Origin: Aliishimia sp039978895
GTDB lineage: Bacteria > Pseudomonadota > Alphaproteobacteria > Rhodobacterales > Rhodobacteraceae
NCBI GenBank assembly: GCA_039978895.1
Contig: JBDWAL010000036.1
Coordinates: 191,216-255,215 of the forward strand
Reading direction: 5' to 3'
DNA: 64,000 bases
In this document: positions 44,001 through 51,964 of the stretch, one piece after another
Numbering within the stretch: the first letter of the stretch is position 1
Layout of the letters: each line of letters starts with the position of its first letter
Translations under genes and position numbers: made by a program
Notes under the pieces: model-generated
What the model saw: only the letters and a program-made list of their open reading frames with translations
Told to the model about the DNA's origin: nothing
Databases searched by the model: none

Positions 44001-45253
44001 GGCACCACATCGAAGCGCACCAATCGTCCCAAAGCTGGGATTTCAGCGACCCTGTGGCGGAACTCCGAGCGCATCGTTGCGATCAAAGTCACACCCGTAT
44101 CACCGGGTGCGACTTTGGACAGAACCTCAAGCACTGCGCAAAAGGCATCCGCACTTTCTGCGCGCCATCCAAACACTTCTTCAAGCTGATCGACCAACAC
44201 CACTGCCCCCACGGGCCGCGCGGGCGACATTGCATCCCCGATCCGCAAAAGGGCCGCACGAAGGGGCGCAACGCTTGCAGGCCCGCCCGCTTCAAACAGT
44301 CCCGCCAATGTTTCTGGGTCGCCAAAGTCCCCTTGCCGCAAAGCCTGCGCAAGACTTTCATTCCCAAACAGCGCCCGTGCCAACCCCAATGCCCAAGCGG
44401 TCCCACTGGGATCCATTTGATTGGGGGACGTGACAATCCGCACCCGTTGATCTGGCAAAATTTCCCCAGCACCGGGATTGCCCAGCGCGGGGATCACGCC
44501 TGCACGTACAAGCGACGACTTGCCCGATCCAGACGGCCCCGTCACAAGCAAAAACCGCTGTCCTGCCAGCGCTAGGACCATCAATCTGGCCCTTGCACGC
44601 CCAACTTCACGACGCCGCCCAAAAAACACTGGGGCATGTTCTTCGTCAAAGGGTTGCAGCCCGCGAAAGGGTGATCCAAGGGCCCAAACCACCCCCTCAG
44701 AGCGTTTGGACAACCAATCCTCTAGCGCGCGTTCGACCTTGTCTTCGAAGCGTTTCAGCGTGTCGTAGCTGTCATAGGCCCCTGTGAAATGCCCGCGTTC
44801 GTTGCGAAACCACCGGGTCCAGAACGCTTTTAACAAGCCAAATTGTGCGGTTTCCAACTCAAGCTGGTCTTCGGCAAAGGTGACTTTGGCCTCTGATCGA
44901 TAAACATAGATATCTGGCACTTGGTCTGGGCTGGAAGTGGCCGCATCGATGGCTTGCTCAAACTCAAATTCGCTGCCTGTTGGCGCGGACCCGTCTGGAC
45001 GTTTATATTGATCGGGCAATTCGCTTCCCAACCGTTTCCAGAAGATGCACAGCACCAGATCACAGTCGGATGCTTGCGGAATTTGATCCTGAAACGTGGC
45101 GGCAGCTGAGTAATGCTCTTGCTCCCAGCGGCATAGCTCAAAACCGTTTTCGCCGTGTTTGTCATTCACGCGCCGTACGACTTGTTCAACGATATCACGC
45201 TCGGGCTCAACATCGCCGGGGGAAGACAAGAACAGACGGTATTTGCGCGCCAT
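41087..45253 (-). CDS. DUF4062-like / STAND NTPase / transmembrane / WD40-like protein
   Basis: This 1388-residue protein has four regions. Residues 3-110 resemble DUF4062 (YRLFLSSPGDVEPERD, then TGSEFEFEQA at 92-101). Residues 193-600 form an nSTAND1-type ATPase: SPFRGLQPFDEEHAPVFFGR, Walker A GPSGSGKSS (239-247), Walker B VVLVDQLEEV (351-360), ATMRSEFRHR (392-401) and AHESLIAGWDRL (578-589). One transmembrane helix spans about 667-687, preceded by RRKRQRR. Residues about 745-1360 contain diverged WD40-like strands (VEFSPDGQHLAVLDSDGK). The basic flank predicts the N-terminal part inside and the propeller outside. It starts 1 bp after the WG gene. STAND proteins act as ligand-triggered switches; the ligand and output here are unknown. 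Confidence 0.85.
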   Translation of the reverse strand: MARKYRLFLSSPGDVEPERDIVEQVVRRVNDKHGENGFELCRWEQEHYSAAATFQDQIPQASDCDLVLCIFWKRLGSELPDQYKRPDGSAPTGSEFEFEQAIDAATSSPDQVPDIYVYRSEAKVTFAEDQLELETAQFGLLKAFWTRWFRNERGHFTGAYDSYDTLKRFEDKVERALEDWLSKRSEGVVWALGSPFRGLQPFDEEHAPVFFGRRREVGRARARLMVLALAGQRFLLVTGPSGSGKSSLVRAGVIPALGNPGAGEILPDQRVRIVTSPNQMDPSGTAWALGLARALFGNESLAQALRQGDFGDPETLAGLFEAGGPASVAPLRAALLRIGDAMSPARPVGAVVLVDQLEEVFGWRAESADAFCAVLEVLSKVAPGDTGVTLIATMRSEFRHRVAEIPALGRLVRFDVVPGPDDPNPVLEVALPSAADFRAIIEGPAQAAGLTFEPATDSQPALNERIEAQAQARVLPALQYLLAVLYDKRDGDMLTHAAFDRLGGVLGVMAAQGEEIIMRQGEADLPALVRALVKTGDPGAPATARRVPDAVLSGQSELVRAFVDAGLIVSDGQSLRLAHESLIAGWDRLTKIVGNERRLFESRERLADLSALHSKGEPVLLEGFLLSEGQDLLASWGPDLLADAHEGLPAFISASATAVRRKRQRRLAVFVSAAVIAVATATSVAVIQTKAHRDTAFQFAMARSETATREGARDEALIRAVEAFDLNQTAQSQSLMMEKSLLLASPGMLWTRQMDAEAISFGPDGQLIAIGKAGALVEVGQDTSRVLGRFKRRQQVRLMQVLPDGSVMFVKSNNAIGFVHVATMTGGDLNPELLPMRETFINRTDPVAMGSTSAGFAVLTKSNQRNESLLIQCSIAAKPTCHEQILPVEFDGATIAGDLLTLYEGRTMLRFDLLGDDLRVIPATNASSVWEHQDFLAGRTQRSVAANDIFSVATRKPGITLDITHRIPFAEFAPFGRLALDQTFLPDRNMRQPAVSLQPGPGRLMAFGARFDLLGVRRLDEELRFAKLGVLRHGSSSPIAATRISEDGTRIAIRHQNGAVSMAAPYDEAQQVGPVERISGQAGAARAFAALSETEFWVGYDAAPGEPASARSRQRVLQHIAMHPDVGIAAVRGDGAVIRIDQDTPDDLDAKIIEQRGSERVAFTRSGTIVVAGSGHLATPDRVFEHRSRGSLGGLSADPTMPEAVYYTRSRGEIWHWDIATDTHRTVVAAERTDDSSAGMSLSSDPSGRWLAATRADDFIYVYDVTPGTEGANRVALNLDNAGSQVVEFSPDGQHLAVLDSDGKLYLFVFDAQRGTAKRVFAVYPAPEPVPFSGSDIRQATWIDWMGPDHIGVATAHGDVLKMSIDVAQWRAHGDSILPRAAFPSEAN

Positions 45254-45254
45254 T

Positions 45255-46412
45255 TTACGGGTCCGCAGGGATCAAAGTTTCGATTGGTGATTGCCGTAAG
45301 TCCACGTCAGGCGTTTTTCCGTCCCCAATATAACCCCACTTTCCGTCAATTTTGACTGGGGCCAGCCCTTCTTGAAACCGAAAGACGTCCTCAAATTGTG
45401 GGGCTAGATATTCACTGATTTTTCCACCTGCATCCACTTGCAGAAATCCGCGTTCATCGCCTTGGCGCATGGTCGCATACCCAGCGTAAAAGTCATAAGC
45501 ACGGGTGTATTTGGGCGTGACCACAACTTCTCCACCTCGATTGATATAACCCCACAGCCCGTTTTGTTGAAACGCTGCAAGCCCTTCGTGAAACGCGCGC
45601 GCGCCCTCATAACCGCGTTCCCAAACGAATTGCTGCCTGTCCAAGTGAAAGTAAGCCCAAGTGCCATCATCAAACTGCACAGGCACCAACCCATCGCCGA
45701 CTGCACCAACTTTTGGGTAGAACCCAACACCACCCTCATGCGGGGTGGGCATCGCAAAGGTCAGATAAAGGCCCGGTTCATGGCCCGGGGAGTAAAGTTG
45801 CCCAATCGTCTGGCCTGCCGGGGACGTCAAAACGAATTTGCGGTTCAATGGCGCAGACGCCGAAGTGATCTCTTGTTCGCTAACAAATGCAGCCTCTTGT
45901 GAAAGATTGACCACTTCATTGACGAACCCAAAATCACCAATATGTATCACGCGCCAAGTTCCATCAGATTTGACGATTGCAAAGGGCGGGTCCCAACCTG
46001 CGATCTCAGTCCAACCCTCGCGCGCAACGCGTGCACCGGAAGGTTTGATCAATGACCACTCGGTGCCATAGGGAACGACAGCCGCCCACCCTTTGAAAAA
46101 AGGTCGCGCCTCTTTCATCGAAGAATCGTGCAGTGGTTTACCGGTGGCATCAATATATGACCATAGTGACGGCTCGCCCCGGTTGACGGCAAATATGCCT
46201 TCGCTTCCCGGTCTGATTTGCTCGTATTGCGGCAGCACAACCATGCGCCCCGCGCGATCGACCAATCCCCAGACACCGTTTAGTTTGACGCGCCCCACAC
46301 CTGCATGAAAGGGCCGCGCGTCTTCAAATTGCGGTGCAATCGCCATGTCCTGCGCGTCTACGCTGATGGCCCCAAGCAACAGACCACATATCAAAATGCA
46401 CGCCCTTAACAT
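45255..46412 (-). CDS. secreted WG-repeat protein
   Basis: The 385-residue protein has a signal peptide (ACILICGLLLGAISVDA, cleavage near Ala20). Several WG repeats follow, e.g. LNGVWGLVDRAGRMVVLPQY (44-63), NGLWGYINRGGEVVVTPKY near 290 and IDGKWGYIGDGK near 357, with degenerate copies between (WSYIDATGKPL, WAYFHLDRQQFV). WG repeats are short beta-rich units of unknown, probably ligand- or protein-binding, role. The ATG overlaps the MORN gene by 7 bp, and the STAND gene begins 1 bp beyond its stop, so the three are translationally linked. Confidence 0.85.
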   Translation of the reverse strand: MLRACILICGLLLGAISVDAQDMAIAPQFEDARPFHAGVGRVKLNGVWGLVDRAGRMVVLPQYEQIRPGSEGIFAVNRGEPSLWSYIDATGKPLHDSSMKEARPFFKGWAAVVPYGTEWSLIKPSGARVAREGWTEIAGWDPPFAIVKSDGTWRVIHIGDFGFVNEVVNLSQEAAFVSEQEITSASAPLNRKFVLTSPAGQTIGQLYSPGHEPGLYLTFAMPTPHEGGVGFYPKVGAVGDGLVPVQFDDGTWAYFHLDRQQFVWERGYEGARAFHEGLAAFQQNGLWGYINRGGEVVVTPKYTRAYDFYAGYATMRQGDERGFLQVDAGGKISEYLAPQFEDVFRFQEGLAPVKIDGKWGYIGDGKTPDVDLRQSPIETLIPADP

Positions 46413-48259
46413 CTTGGCTCAAACGGTCGGATCGAGGCATCGTAAAAGCGCGGCTTGAACATCAACGCGGAAATATCGCGCGACCTGATTTCTCGGCCGT
46501 CCTCCAATTCCAAGACGATCTGCATCCGGTGCTGAGACGACTTGGCCACCGCCAACGCAACTTCCCAGCGCCGCTCTTCTCCGCCCTGAACATATGCGTC
46601 AAGCGGCAAGGTAATTTGGTAATCCGAACCGGTTTCATCCAGATCAAAGGGCTTGCCTTCGTTGATCAACTCAAAATCGCCCCCCTCGCACTCGCCCCGA
46701 CTTCGTAATGTGGTCATCGGCAATGACCCCGCCATCGGCGCCTTGGTGGTTTGCGTTATGCCCTCATGATCGACCCAAGCGAAGTTCAAGCTGCCCTCAA
46801 ATTCCAACCCAAACCGAGTGTCCCCTTGCGTGCGGCGCATAAACTCTGTCAGCCCACCAAAGTGCCCCGTCGCCTTCAGGCTTTCGACACAGCCCGGCGG
46901 ATCAAACGTCTCGGGATCGCCATGACTGCCCCCGCAAGCCCGCGCAATTGTGGGCATTTGTTCCAAGGCCACATTGTAGGATCGCAACACTGGCTCAAAT
47001 GAAAACTGGCTGACGTTCTCGACACTGCCCACATTGATGGCGAAGGATGGTGATCGAAGCGCCCCGTTCACAAATTGCCCGGTGAAGGTCGCATCTTTAA
47101 CCTCGCCCCAACCATAGTTTTCAATGCTGTATTCCGTGTTCGTTGGTGTCAGCGGTTTCAAAACGATGGCTTGCACCATGGGCTGGCGATCCACATGAGA
47201 CGTCGTCACATCCAGATAAGCCCCCAAGATCGTGACACCAGAACGGGTGGCGTTTCGCAATCCAAAACGCAAAGGCAGGTTTGCATCAAAGGTTTCATCG
47301 TAATTCAGGAACGCATACCCGCGTCCTTCTGCACGCGCCCAATCGAAGCCTTCTTGGTCCCCAACCACAAGATTTGAACGCCCCCGCCATTGATCCATCA
47401 ACTTGGGATCATCCGGAAAGACTGAAAACCGTCCGGGATCCGAAAATGCGGCGTAGTTGAACGTTTTTGGCCCAGCCTGACAGCAAAATCGCGGCGGCCC
47501 ACCAACGCTGAGCGACACATTCAGCCCCCTTGCCGCATTGCCTTGTACCTCGTGGCGATTGGCGTCTGCCCAATCTTGCGGCGGTGTTTTGCGTGTGTCG
47601 GGCACTTCCACGCCTTGGCGCCAAACGGCTGCGATCACTTGACCGTCTGTCAGTGCGCGCAACCCCGGCCCGTCCGGTAGGCTGTTGGCAAATCCGCCCT
47701 CGTGAAGAACACCTGCCGCGTCCACGAAGATGCCGTCTCCATGGGGTACTCCGGCGATGAAGCCCCCGGTATAGGCATCCCCGCTTGCGGTGATCAGATG
47801 ACCTGATCCTTGCATCACACCGCTTTGCCAGTCGCCCGTGTAGCGTAACCCGGAAAGATCGGTGAACCGCCCAAATCCTTCCGCGCGCCCGTCGCGCATC
47901 TGGCCCACATATTGTGCCGTGATGTCTGCAGTTCCGTGACGCAATCCGCCAGCCAACCGCCATGTCAAAATGCCTTCGCCGTTTAGGGCCCCGGCGGTGT
48001 CTTGATCGGGATGGCGTGGTTGCCAGAACAGATCGAAGTTGCTGTCTGAAAAGGGATCAAACACTTGATAGCTGCGCCGCTCCAGTACCCGCGCCTTGGG
48101 CGACCACACCAGTTGCACATGTGACCGCAAACCGCCTTCACCTGCGACAGGCATGCGCCCAACTTCCAAGGGGACACGCACTTCCGCAACGGGCTGCGCT
48201 GTCGCATTGGATACGAGCCCTAAGAGCAATGCTAAAATGAGGCAGACAATACGGGGCAT
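46406..48259 (-). CDS. secreted MORN-repeat protein
   Basis: The protein has 617 residues with a signal peptide (IVCLILALLLGLVSNATA). Four MORN repeats lie at about 116-199: YVGQMRDGRAEGFGRF, YTGDWQSGVMQGSGHL, YTGGFIAGVPHGDGIF and a shorter HEGGFANSLPDGPG. The large C-terminal part (220-617) has no domain I recognise; it is beta-rich and contains cysteines in a few places (CCQAG, CGGSHGD, PPGC, CEGG, final C), which fits a disulfide-bonded periplasmic protein. It is the first gene of the three-gene operon. An in-frame TTG 7 codons upstream was not used since the ATG gives a normal signal peptide. Confidence 0.82.
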   Translation of the reverse strand: MPRIVCLILALLLGLVSNATAQPVAEVRVPLEVGRMPVAGEGGLRSHVQLVWSPKARVLERRSYQVFDPFSDSNFDLFWQPRHPDQDTAGALNGEGILTWRLAGGLRHGTADITAQYVGQMRDGRAEGFGRFTDLSGLRYTGDWQSGVMQGSGHLITASGDAYTGGFIAGVPHGDGIFVDAAGVLHEGGFANSLPDGPGLRALTDGQVIAAVWRQGVEVPDTRKTPPQDWADANRHEVQGNAARGLNVSLSVGGPPRFCCQAGPKTFNYAAFSDPGRFSVFPDDPKLMDQWRGRSNLVVGDQEGFDWARAEGRGYAFLNYDETFDANLPLRFGLRNATRSGVTILGAYLDVTTSHVDRQPMVQAIVLKPLTPTNTEYSIENYGWGEVKDATFTGQFVNGALRSPSFAINVGSVENVSQFSFEPVLRSYNVALEQMPTIARACGGSHGDPETFDPPGCVESLKATGHFGGLTEFMRRTQGDTRFGLEFEGSLNFAWVDHEGITQTTKAPMAGSLPMTTLRSRGECEGGDFELINEGKPFDLDETGSDYQITLPLDAYVQGGEERRWEVALAVAKSSQHRMQIVLELEDGREIRSRDISALMFKPRFYDASIRPFEPRC

Positions 48260-48309
48260 GCCGACTAGGCTTTCGATCAAATGAGTTCAACTAAGCGTAG
48301 AGTACATTT

Positions 48310-49974
48310 ATGAAACGGTCACGCATTTCCTTGATTTGCTTTGTTTGTTTGTTGTGTCTGCCCAGTTCTTTGTGGGCTGAAACCACGTCGCGCTTCTTGG
48401 ATGCGGCACGTGATCCGCTGGTCATTGATGGCGCACTTGGGGCGGAAACCACTGTCGCACAGGCACGCATTACGGGCGTCACGATCCCGCACCATATCCT
48501 TGCGGCGGATTTGATGGCCCGTGGTCTTCGCGCCGCAAGTGGTGGTCAATATGATCATATCATTCTGATTGGACCCGACCATTTTCGCAGCCTCACTGCC
48601 CCATTTGGTGTGCTCACGACCCAGATTGATACGCTCAAAGGCCCATTGCCCCAAAACCCGACGGCCATAGACCGCCTTAACCGATCCCCCTTGTTTGAGG
48701 ACGTCAAAGACGCCCCGCGCGAACACGGGATCCACGCGATTACCCCCTTTCTAAAGGCCCTCTTTCCGGACACTCCGGTCACGATGCTGACAACGGCCAC
48801 GCATAGCCGCCAACATGAATGGGATCACGCGGTTGATCGCCTGATGCAGATCGCAACAAAGCGCACGCTGATCGTGCAATCTACTGACTATTCTCACTTC
48901 CTACCACGTCACCTTACCATCCAACGCGATATAGAAACCCTTGGTGTGATTGCGTCGAACGATCCAGACTTGGTGCCAACCTTGACGCAACCTGCCCATT
49001 TGGACAGCAAGGCATCACAATACATCCAGATGCGATTGCAGCAGCGTTTGCATGGCGCCACGCCGGTGATTGTCGCCCATCGCGACGCACATGATTACAT
49101 CCCCGAAGGCAATCCCAATGGGCCAACGACAAGTTACATTGTCACGCTCTACACGACAGACCCCGCCAAGGCCTCACATCTGATCTGGCCCGACCAAACC
49201 CGTATGGTTTTCGGCGGAGATGTCTTTCTGGATCGCGGTTGGCGCAGCGCTCTTGCAGACGATAAGTTAACCCCGGTCCTGAAGGACCTCACAAACCGTG
49301 TTGGTTCCGGCCCGTTTGTGATCAACCTTGAAGGCGTTTTGTTGGATGAACGCCCGGCAGGCACCAATCCTGTCCAGCATTTTATGTCAGCCCCGTTGGC
49401 AGCACCGGTGTTGCAACGCATGGGTGTGACGGCGGCAAACCTTGCAAATAACCACTCCCACGACCTTGGAACTTTGGGCTTTGCTGAAACCCAAAAATCG
49501 CTGGCAGCCGCGGGCATCCAATCGCTAACCCATGGCAAGGTCACAGAGCTTGGTGGGTTTGCGCTTTTACCGCTGACGTTTCGTATGGGGTATTTCACGG
49601 ACCACCCCGTTATTCGCGACCTGGCCCAACTTGATCTCGCATGTGGTGCCCAAACGACCTTACCGCTAATTGTCTTGCCGCATTGGGGTGCGGATTATAC
49701 CAACACTGCTGCGGATTTCGAACGTGATGCGTTTGAAAAGCTAGCGGCCTGCGGTGTTGCCGCTGTGATTGGCGCGCATACCCACAACCCGTCACCTGCT
49801 GTAAGCGTGCATGGTGCGGGCCGTTTACAGGCTGTGTTTTCGATGGGGAATTTGCTGTTTGATCAAACAGGAGACGACGTGTCAGGCGCTTTGGTTGAAC
49901 TGCGCCGTTTCCAAAAAGGAACATTGGCGCTGCGTTTGATCCCGGTTCCGAACTACTTTGAGACGCTCAAATAG
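48310..49974 (+). CDS. secreted fusion of MEMO (AmmeMemoRadiSam B) and CapA domains
   Basis: The 554-residue protein has a signal peptide (ISLICFVCLLCLPSSLWA). Residues about 35-280 match the MEMO-type metal/aromatic dioxygenase-like fold: TIPHHILAADLMARGL, IGPDHF (His91), GIHAITPFLKALFP and STDYSHFLP. Residues about 295-550 match CapA/PgsA-type metallophosphoesterases: MVFGGDVFLDRGW, INLEGVLLDE, ANLANNHSHDLG, LPHWGADY and IGAHTHNPSP. MEMO proteins are normally cytosolic, so export plus fusion is notable. CapA domains are tied to poly-gamma-glutamate export. The gene diverges from the MORN operon with only 50 bp between start codons. Confidence 0.87.
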   Translation: MKRSRISLICFVCLLCLPSSLWAETTSRFLDAARDPLVIDGALGAETTVAQARITGVTIPHHILAADLMARGLRAASGGQYDHIILIGPDHFRSLTAPFGVLTTQIDTLKGPLPQNPTAIDRLNRSPLFEDVKDAPREHGIHAITPFLKALFPDTPVTMLTTATHSRQHEWDHAVDRLMQIATKRTLIVQSTDYSHFLPRHLTIQRDIETLGVIASNDPDLVPTLTQPAHLDSKASQYIQMRLQQRLHGATPVIVAHRDAHDYIPEGNPNGPTTSYIVTLYTTDPAKASHLIWPDQTRMVFGGDVFLDRGWRSALADDKLTPVLKDLTNRVGSGPFVINLEGVLLDERPAGTNPVQHFMSAPLAAPVLQRMGVTAANLANNHSHDLGTLGFAETQKSLAAAGIQSLTHGKVTELGGFALLPLTFRMGYFTDHPVIRDLAQLDLACGAQTTLPLIVLPHWGADYTNTAADFERDAFEKLAACGVAAVIGAHTHNPSPAVSVHGAGRLQAVFSMGNLLFDQTGDDVSGALVELRRFQKGTLALRLIPVPNYFETLK

Positions 49975-50061
49975 GGCTGTTGGGTTTACGTCCAAATAAA
50001 AAACGCAACGCCCAACGAACGCTGCCCGAACACTCTAATAACTTGAATTAACAAGCGAATC

Positions 50062-50078
50062 GGTTTCGCGGCGAAACC
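50062..50078 (-). terminator. short hairpin after the aminotransferase gene
   Basis: The stem ggtttcg/cgaaacc has a 3-nt loop and lies 5 bp beyond the stop at 50084. There is no T-run on the minus strand, so terminator function is uncertain. Confidence 0.35.
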
Positions 50079-50083
50079 TGTCT

Positions 50084-50944
50084 TCAGACCGCTTTTTTGC
50101 GGCTTTCATCCAGATAGATTTCGCGCAATCGCAGCGAAACCGGACCCGGTGTTCCATCGCCCAAAGACGCCCCGTCGATCTCAACAACTGGCATCACAAA
50201 CGCACTCGCAGAGGTGAAAAACGCCTCATCGGCTTGGCACGCTTCTTCAATGCTGAACGAACGCTCTTCGACTTCCATCTGCGCCTCTTGCGCAAACCGC
50301 AACACCGCCGCGCGGGTAATCCCATGCAGGATTTCGTTGCTCAACTGGCGCGTGATGATCTTATTGCCCTTAACGATATAGGCGTTGTTGGATGTGCCTT
50401 CCGTCACCAGACCGTCTTGCACCAGCCACGCATCATCACAGCCTGCTTTCTTGGCCATCATCTTGCCCATTGAGGGGTACAAAAGCTGCACGGTTTTGAT
50501 GTCGCGCCGTCCCCACCGGATATCTTCAATGGAGATCACTTTGATCCCTTTTTTCGCCTGCGGGTTGTCGGCCAAACCGGGCTTGTTTTGGGTAAACAAA
50601 ACAATCGTTGGCTCAGTGGTTTCGGGATCTGGGAATGCAAAGTCCCGATCGCCCGGCGCGCCACGTGTGATCTGCAAATAGATCAGCCCCTCATTGATGT
50701 CATTGGTGCGCACCAATTCGCGATGCACTTCCAACAGATCGTCGCTCGAAATTGGGTTGCGCATCTCTAGCTCATCCAAAGAGCGTTGCAGACGAACAGA
50801 GTGGCCCTCAAAATCGATCAACTTGCCATCCAGAACAGATGTCACTTCATAAACGCCGTCGGCCATAAGGAAGCCGCGGTCAAAAATGGAAATCGTGGCT
50901 TCATTCTCAGGCAGGTACTGCCCGTTGACGTAAACTGTGCGCAT
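50084..50944 (-). CDS. D-amino-acid transaminase (PLP class IV)
   Basis: The 286-residue enzyme exchanges amino groups between D-amino acids and 2-oxo acids, giving D-glutamate or D-alanine. The fold-type IV PLP lysine is Lys150 in RRDIKTVQLL; EGTSNNAYIV forms the class signature and FDRGFLMADGVYE is the N-terminal dimer/active-site segment. It is followed upstream by DgcA and DgcN genes, which points to D-glutamate as the relevant product. The start at 50944 removes 17 non-homologous residues. Confidence 0.9.
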   Translation of the reverse strand: MRTVYVNGQYLPENEATISIFDRGFLMADGVYEVTSVLDGKLIDFEGHSVRLQRSLDELEMRNPISSDDLLEVHRELVRTNDINEGLIYLQITRGAPGDRDFAFPDPETTEPTIVLFTQNKPGLADNPQAKKGIKVISIEDIRWGRRDIKTVQLLYPSMGKMMAKKAGCDDAWLVQDGLVTEGTSNNAYIVKGNKIITRQLSNEILHGITRAAVLRFAQEAQMEVEERSFSIEEACQADEAFFTSASAFVMPVVEIDGASLGDGTPGPVSLRLREIYLDESRKKAV

Positions 50945-50948
50945 CGCG

Positions 50949-51917
50949 TTATCCCCATAATCCAGCCGTAGGTGCATGCACCCCGGCTTCATCAAACTTC
51001 AAAGGTTGATCACGGTCTTCGGCCAACAACAGTGGGCCGTCAAGGTCCACAACTGCCGCACCCTGCGCAACCAATGTCGCCGGGGCCATCGCAAGGCTGG
51101 ACCCAACCATGCAGCCGACCATGACTTGATACCCTTCGGCAAGGGCGGCGTCGCGCAGCGCTAGGGCTTCTGTCAGACCACCTGTTTTATCAAGCTTGAT
51201 GTTGACCATGTCATATTTACCCTTGAGCCCAGCCAAAGACCCACGATCATGGCAGCTTTCGTCGGCGCAAACTGGCAACACCCGCTCCAACTCCGCCAAG
51301 GCGTCGTCTTCGCCCGCAGGAAAGGGCTGTTCGACCATTTCAACGCCAAGCCGGACCAAAACAGGCGCAAGCTCGCGGTATAAATCCGGCGTCCACCCTT
51401 CGTTTGCATCCACAATGATCCGCGCGCCCAAAGCACCCGCGCGCACGGCTTCGATCCGCGCCACATCTTCTTCGCCGCCGCCGAGTTTGGTTTTTAGCAA
51501 AGGCCGATGCGCGTTTTGTGCAGCCTGCGCATTCATTTTCTCGGGAGTATTAAGCGACAAGGTGTAAGCCGTAATCTCTGGCAGTGGGGCCTTTAACCCG
51601 GCCAAATCCCAAGCTCGCGTGCCGGACTGTTTCGCAGCGAAATCCCACAACGCGCAATCGACAGCGTTGCGCGCGGCACCCGCAGGCAAAAGATCATACA
51701 AAGAGGCGCGATCAAAGACTTCAGGCAGTCCAGCAATCTGCGCCTCTACTGTTTCCAAGGTTTCGCCATAGCGCGCATAGGGGACACATTCGCCCCACCC
51801 TTGCACACCATCCTGAGACAGTTGCACAGTCAGCACCTGTGCTTCGGTCCGCGATCCCCGTGCGATGGTAAACACTTGCGCCAGTTGAAATACGTCCCGG
51901 CTCACATCAACGCGCAT
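50949..51917 (-). CDS. dgcA: DgcA, N-acetyl-D-glutamate racemase / dipeptide-epimerase family
   Basis: The 322-residue protein is an enolase-superfamily member of the L-Ala-D/L-Glu epimerase branch. The K-x-K general base is in LLKTKLGGG. The metal ligands sit in IIVDANEGW, EMVEQPF and CADESCH, and the second base Lys in VNIKLDKTGG. Next to DgcN it matches the N-acetyl-D-glutamate racemase DgcA rather than a peptidoglycan-recycling epimerase. The ATG at 51917 follows an AAGGA site and is better than the upstream GTG. The aminotransferase gene starts 4 bp after its stop. Confidence 0.85.
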   Translation of the reverse strand: MRVDVSRDVFQLAQVFTIARGSRTEAQVLTVQLSQDGVQGWGECVPYARYGETLETVEAQIAGLPEVFDRASLYDLLPAGAARNAVDCALWDFAAKQSGTRAWDLAGLKAPLPEITAYTLSLNTPEKMNAQAAQNAHRPLLKTKLGGGEEDVARIEAVRAGALGARIIVDANEGWTPDLYRELAPVLVRLGVEMVEQPFPAGEDDALAELERVLPVCADESCHDRGSLAGLKGKYDMVNIKLDKTGGLTEALALRDAALAEGYQVMVGCMVGSSLAMAPATLVAQGAAVVDLDGPLLLAEDRDQPLKFDEAGVHAPTAGLWG

Positions 51918-51964
51918 CCGTCTATCCTTCACGTTGCCAAATAACTCTGTCGCCGATGGCGTCC

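Noticed and set aside
41821..44575. several plus-strand ORFs of 90-230 codons opposite the STAND gene
   Set aside because: All are antisense to the 1388-codon gene with strong motifs; none has a domain of its own.
50084..50944. branched-chain aminotransferase (IlvE) for the class IV transaminase
   Set aside because: Class IV motifs fit both, but the neighbouring DgcA/DgcN genes and the short, about 286-residue length favour a D-amino-acid transaminase.
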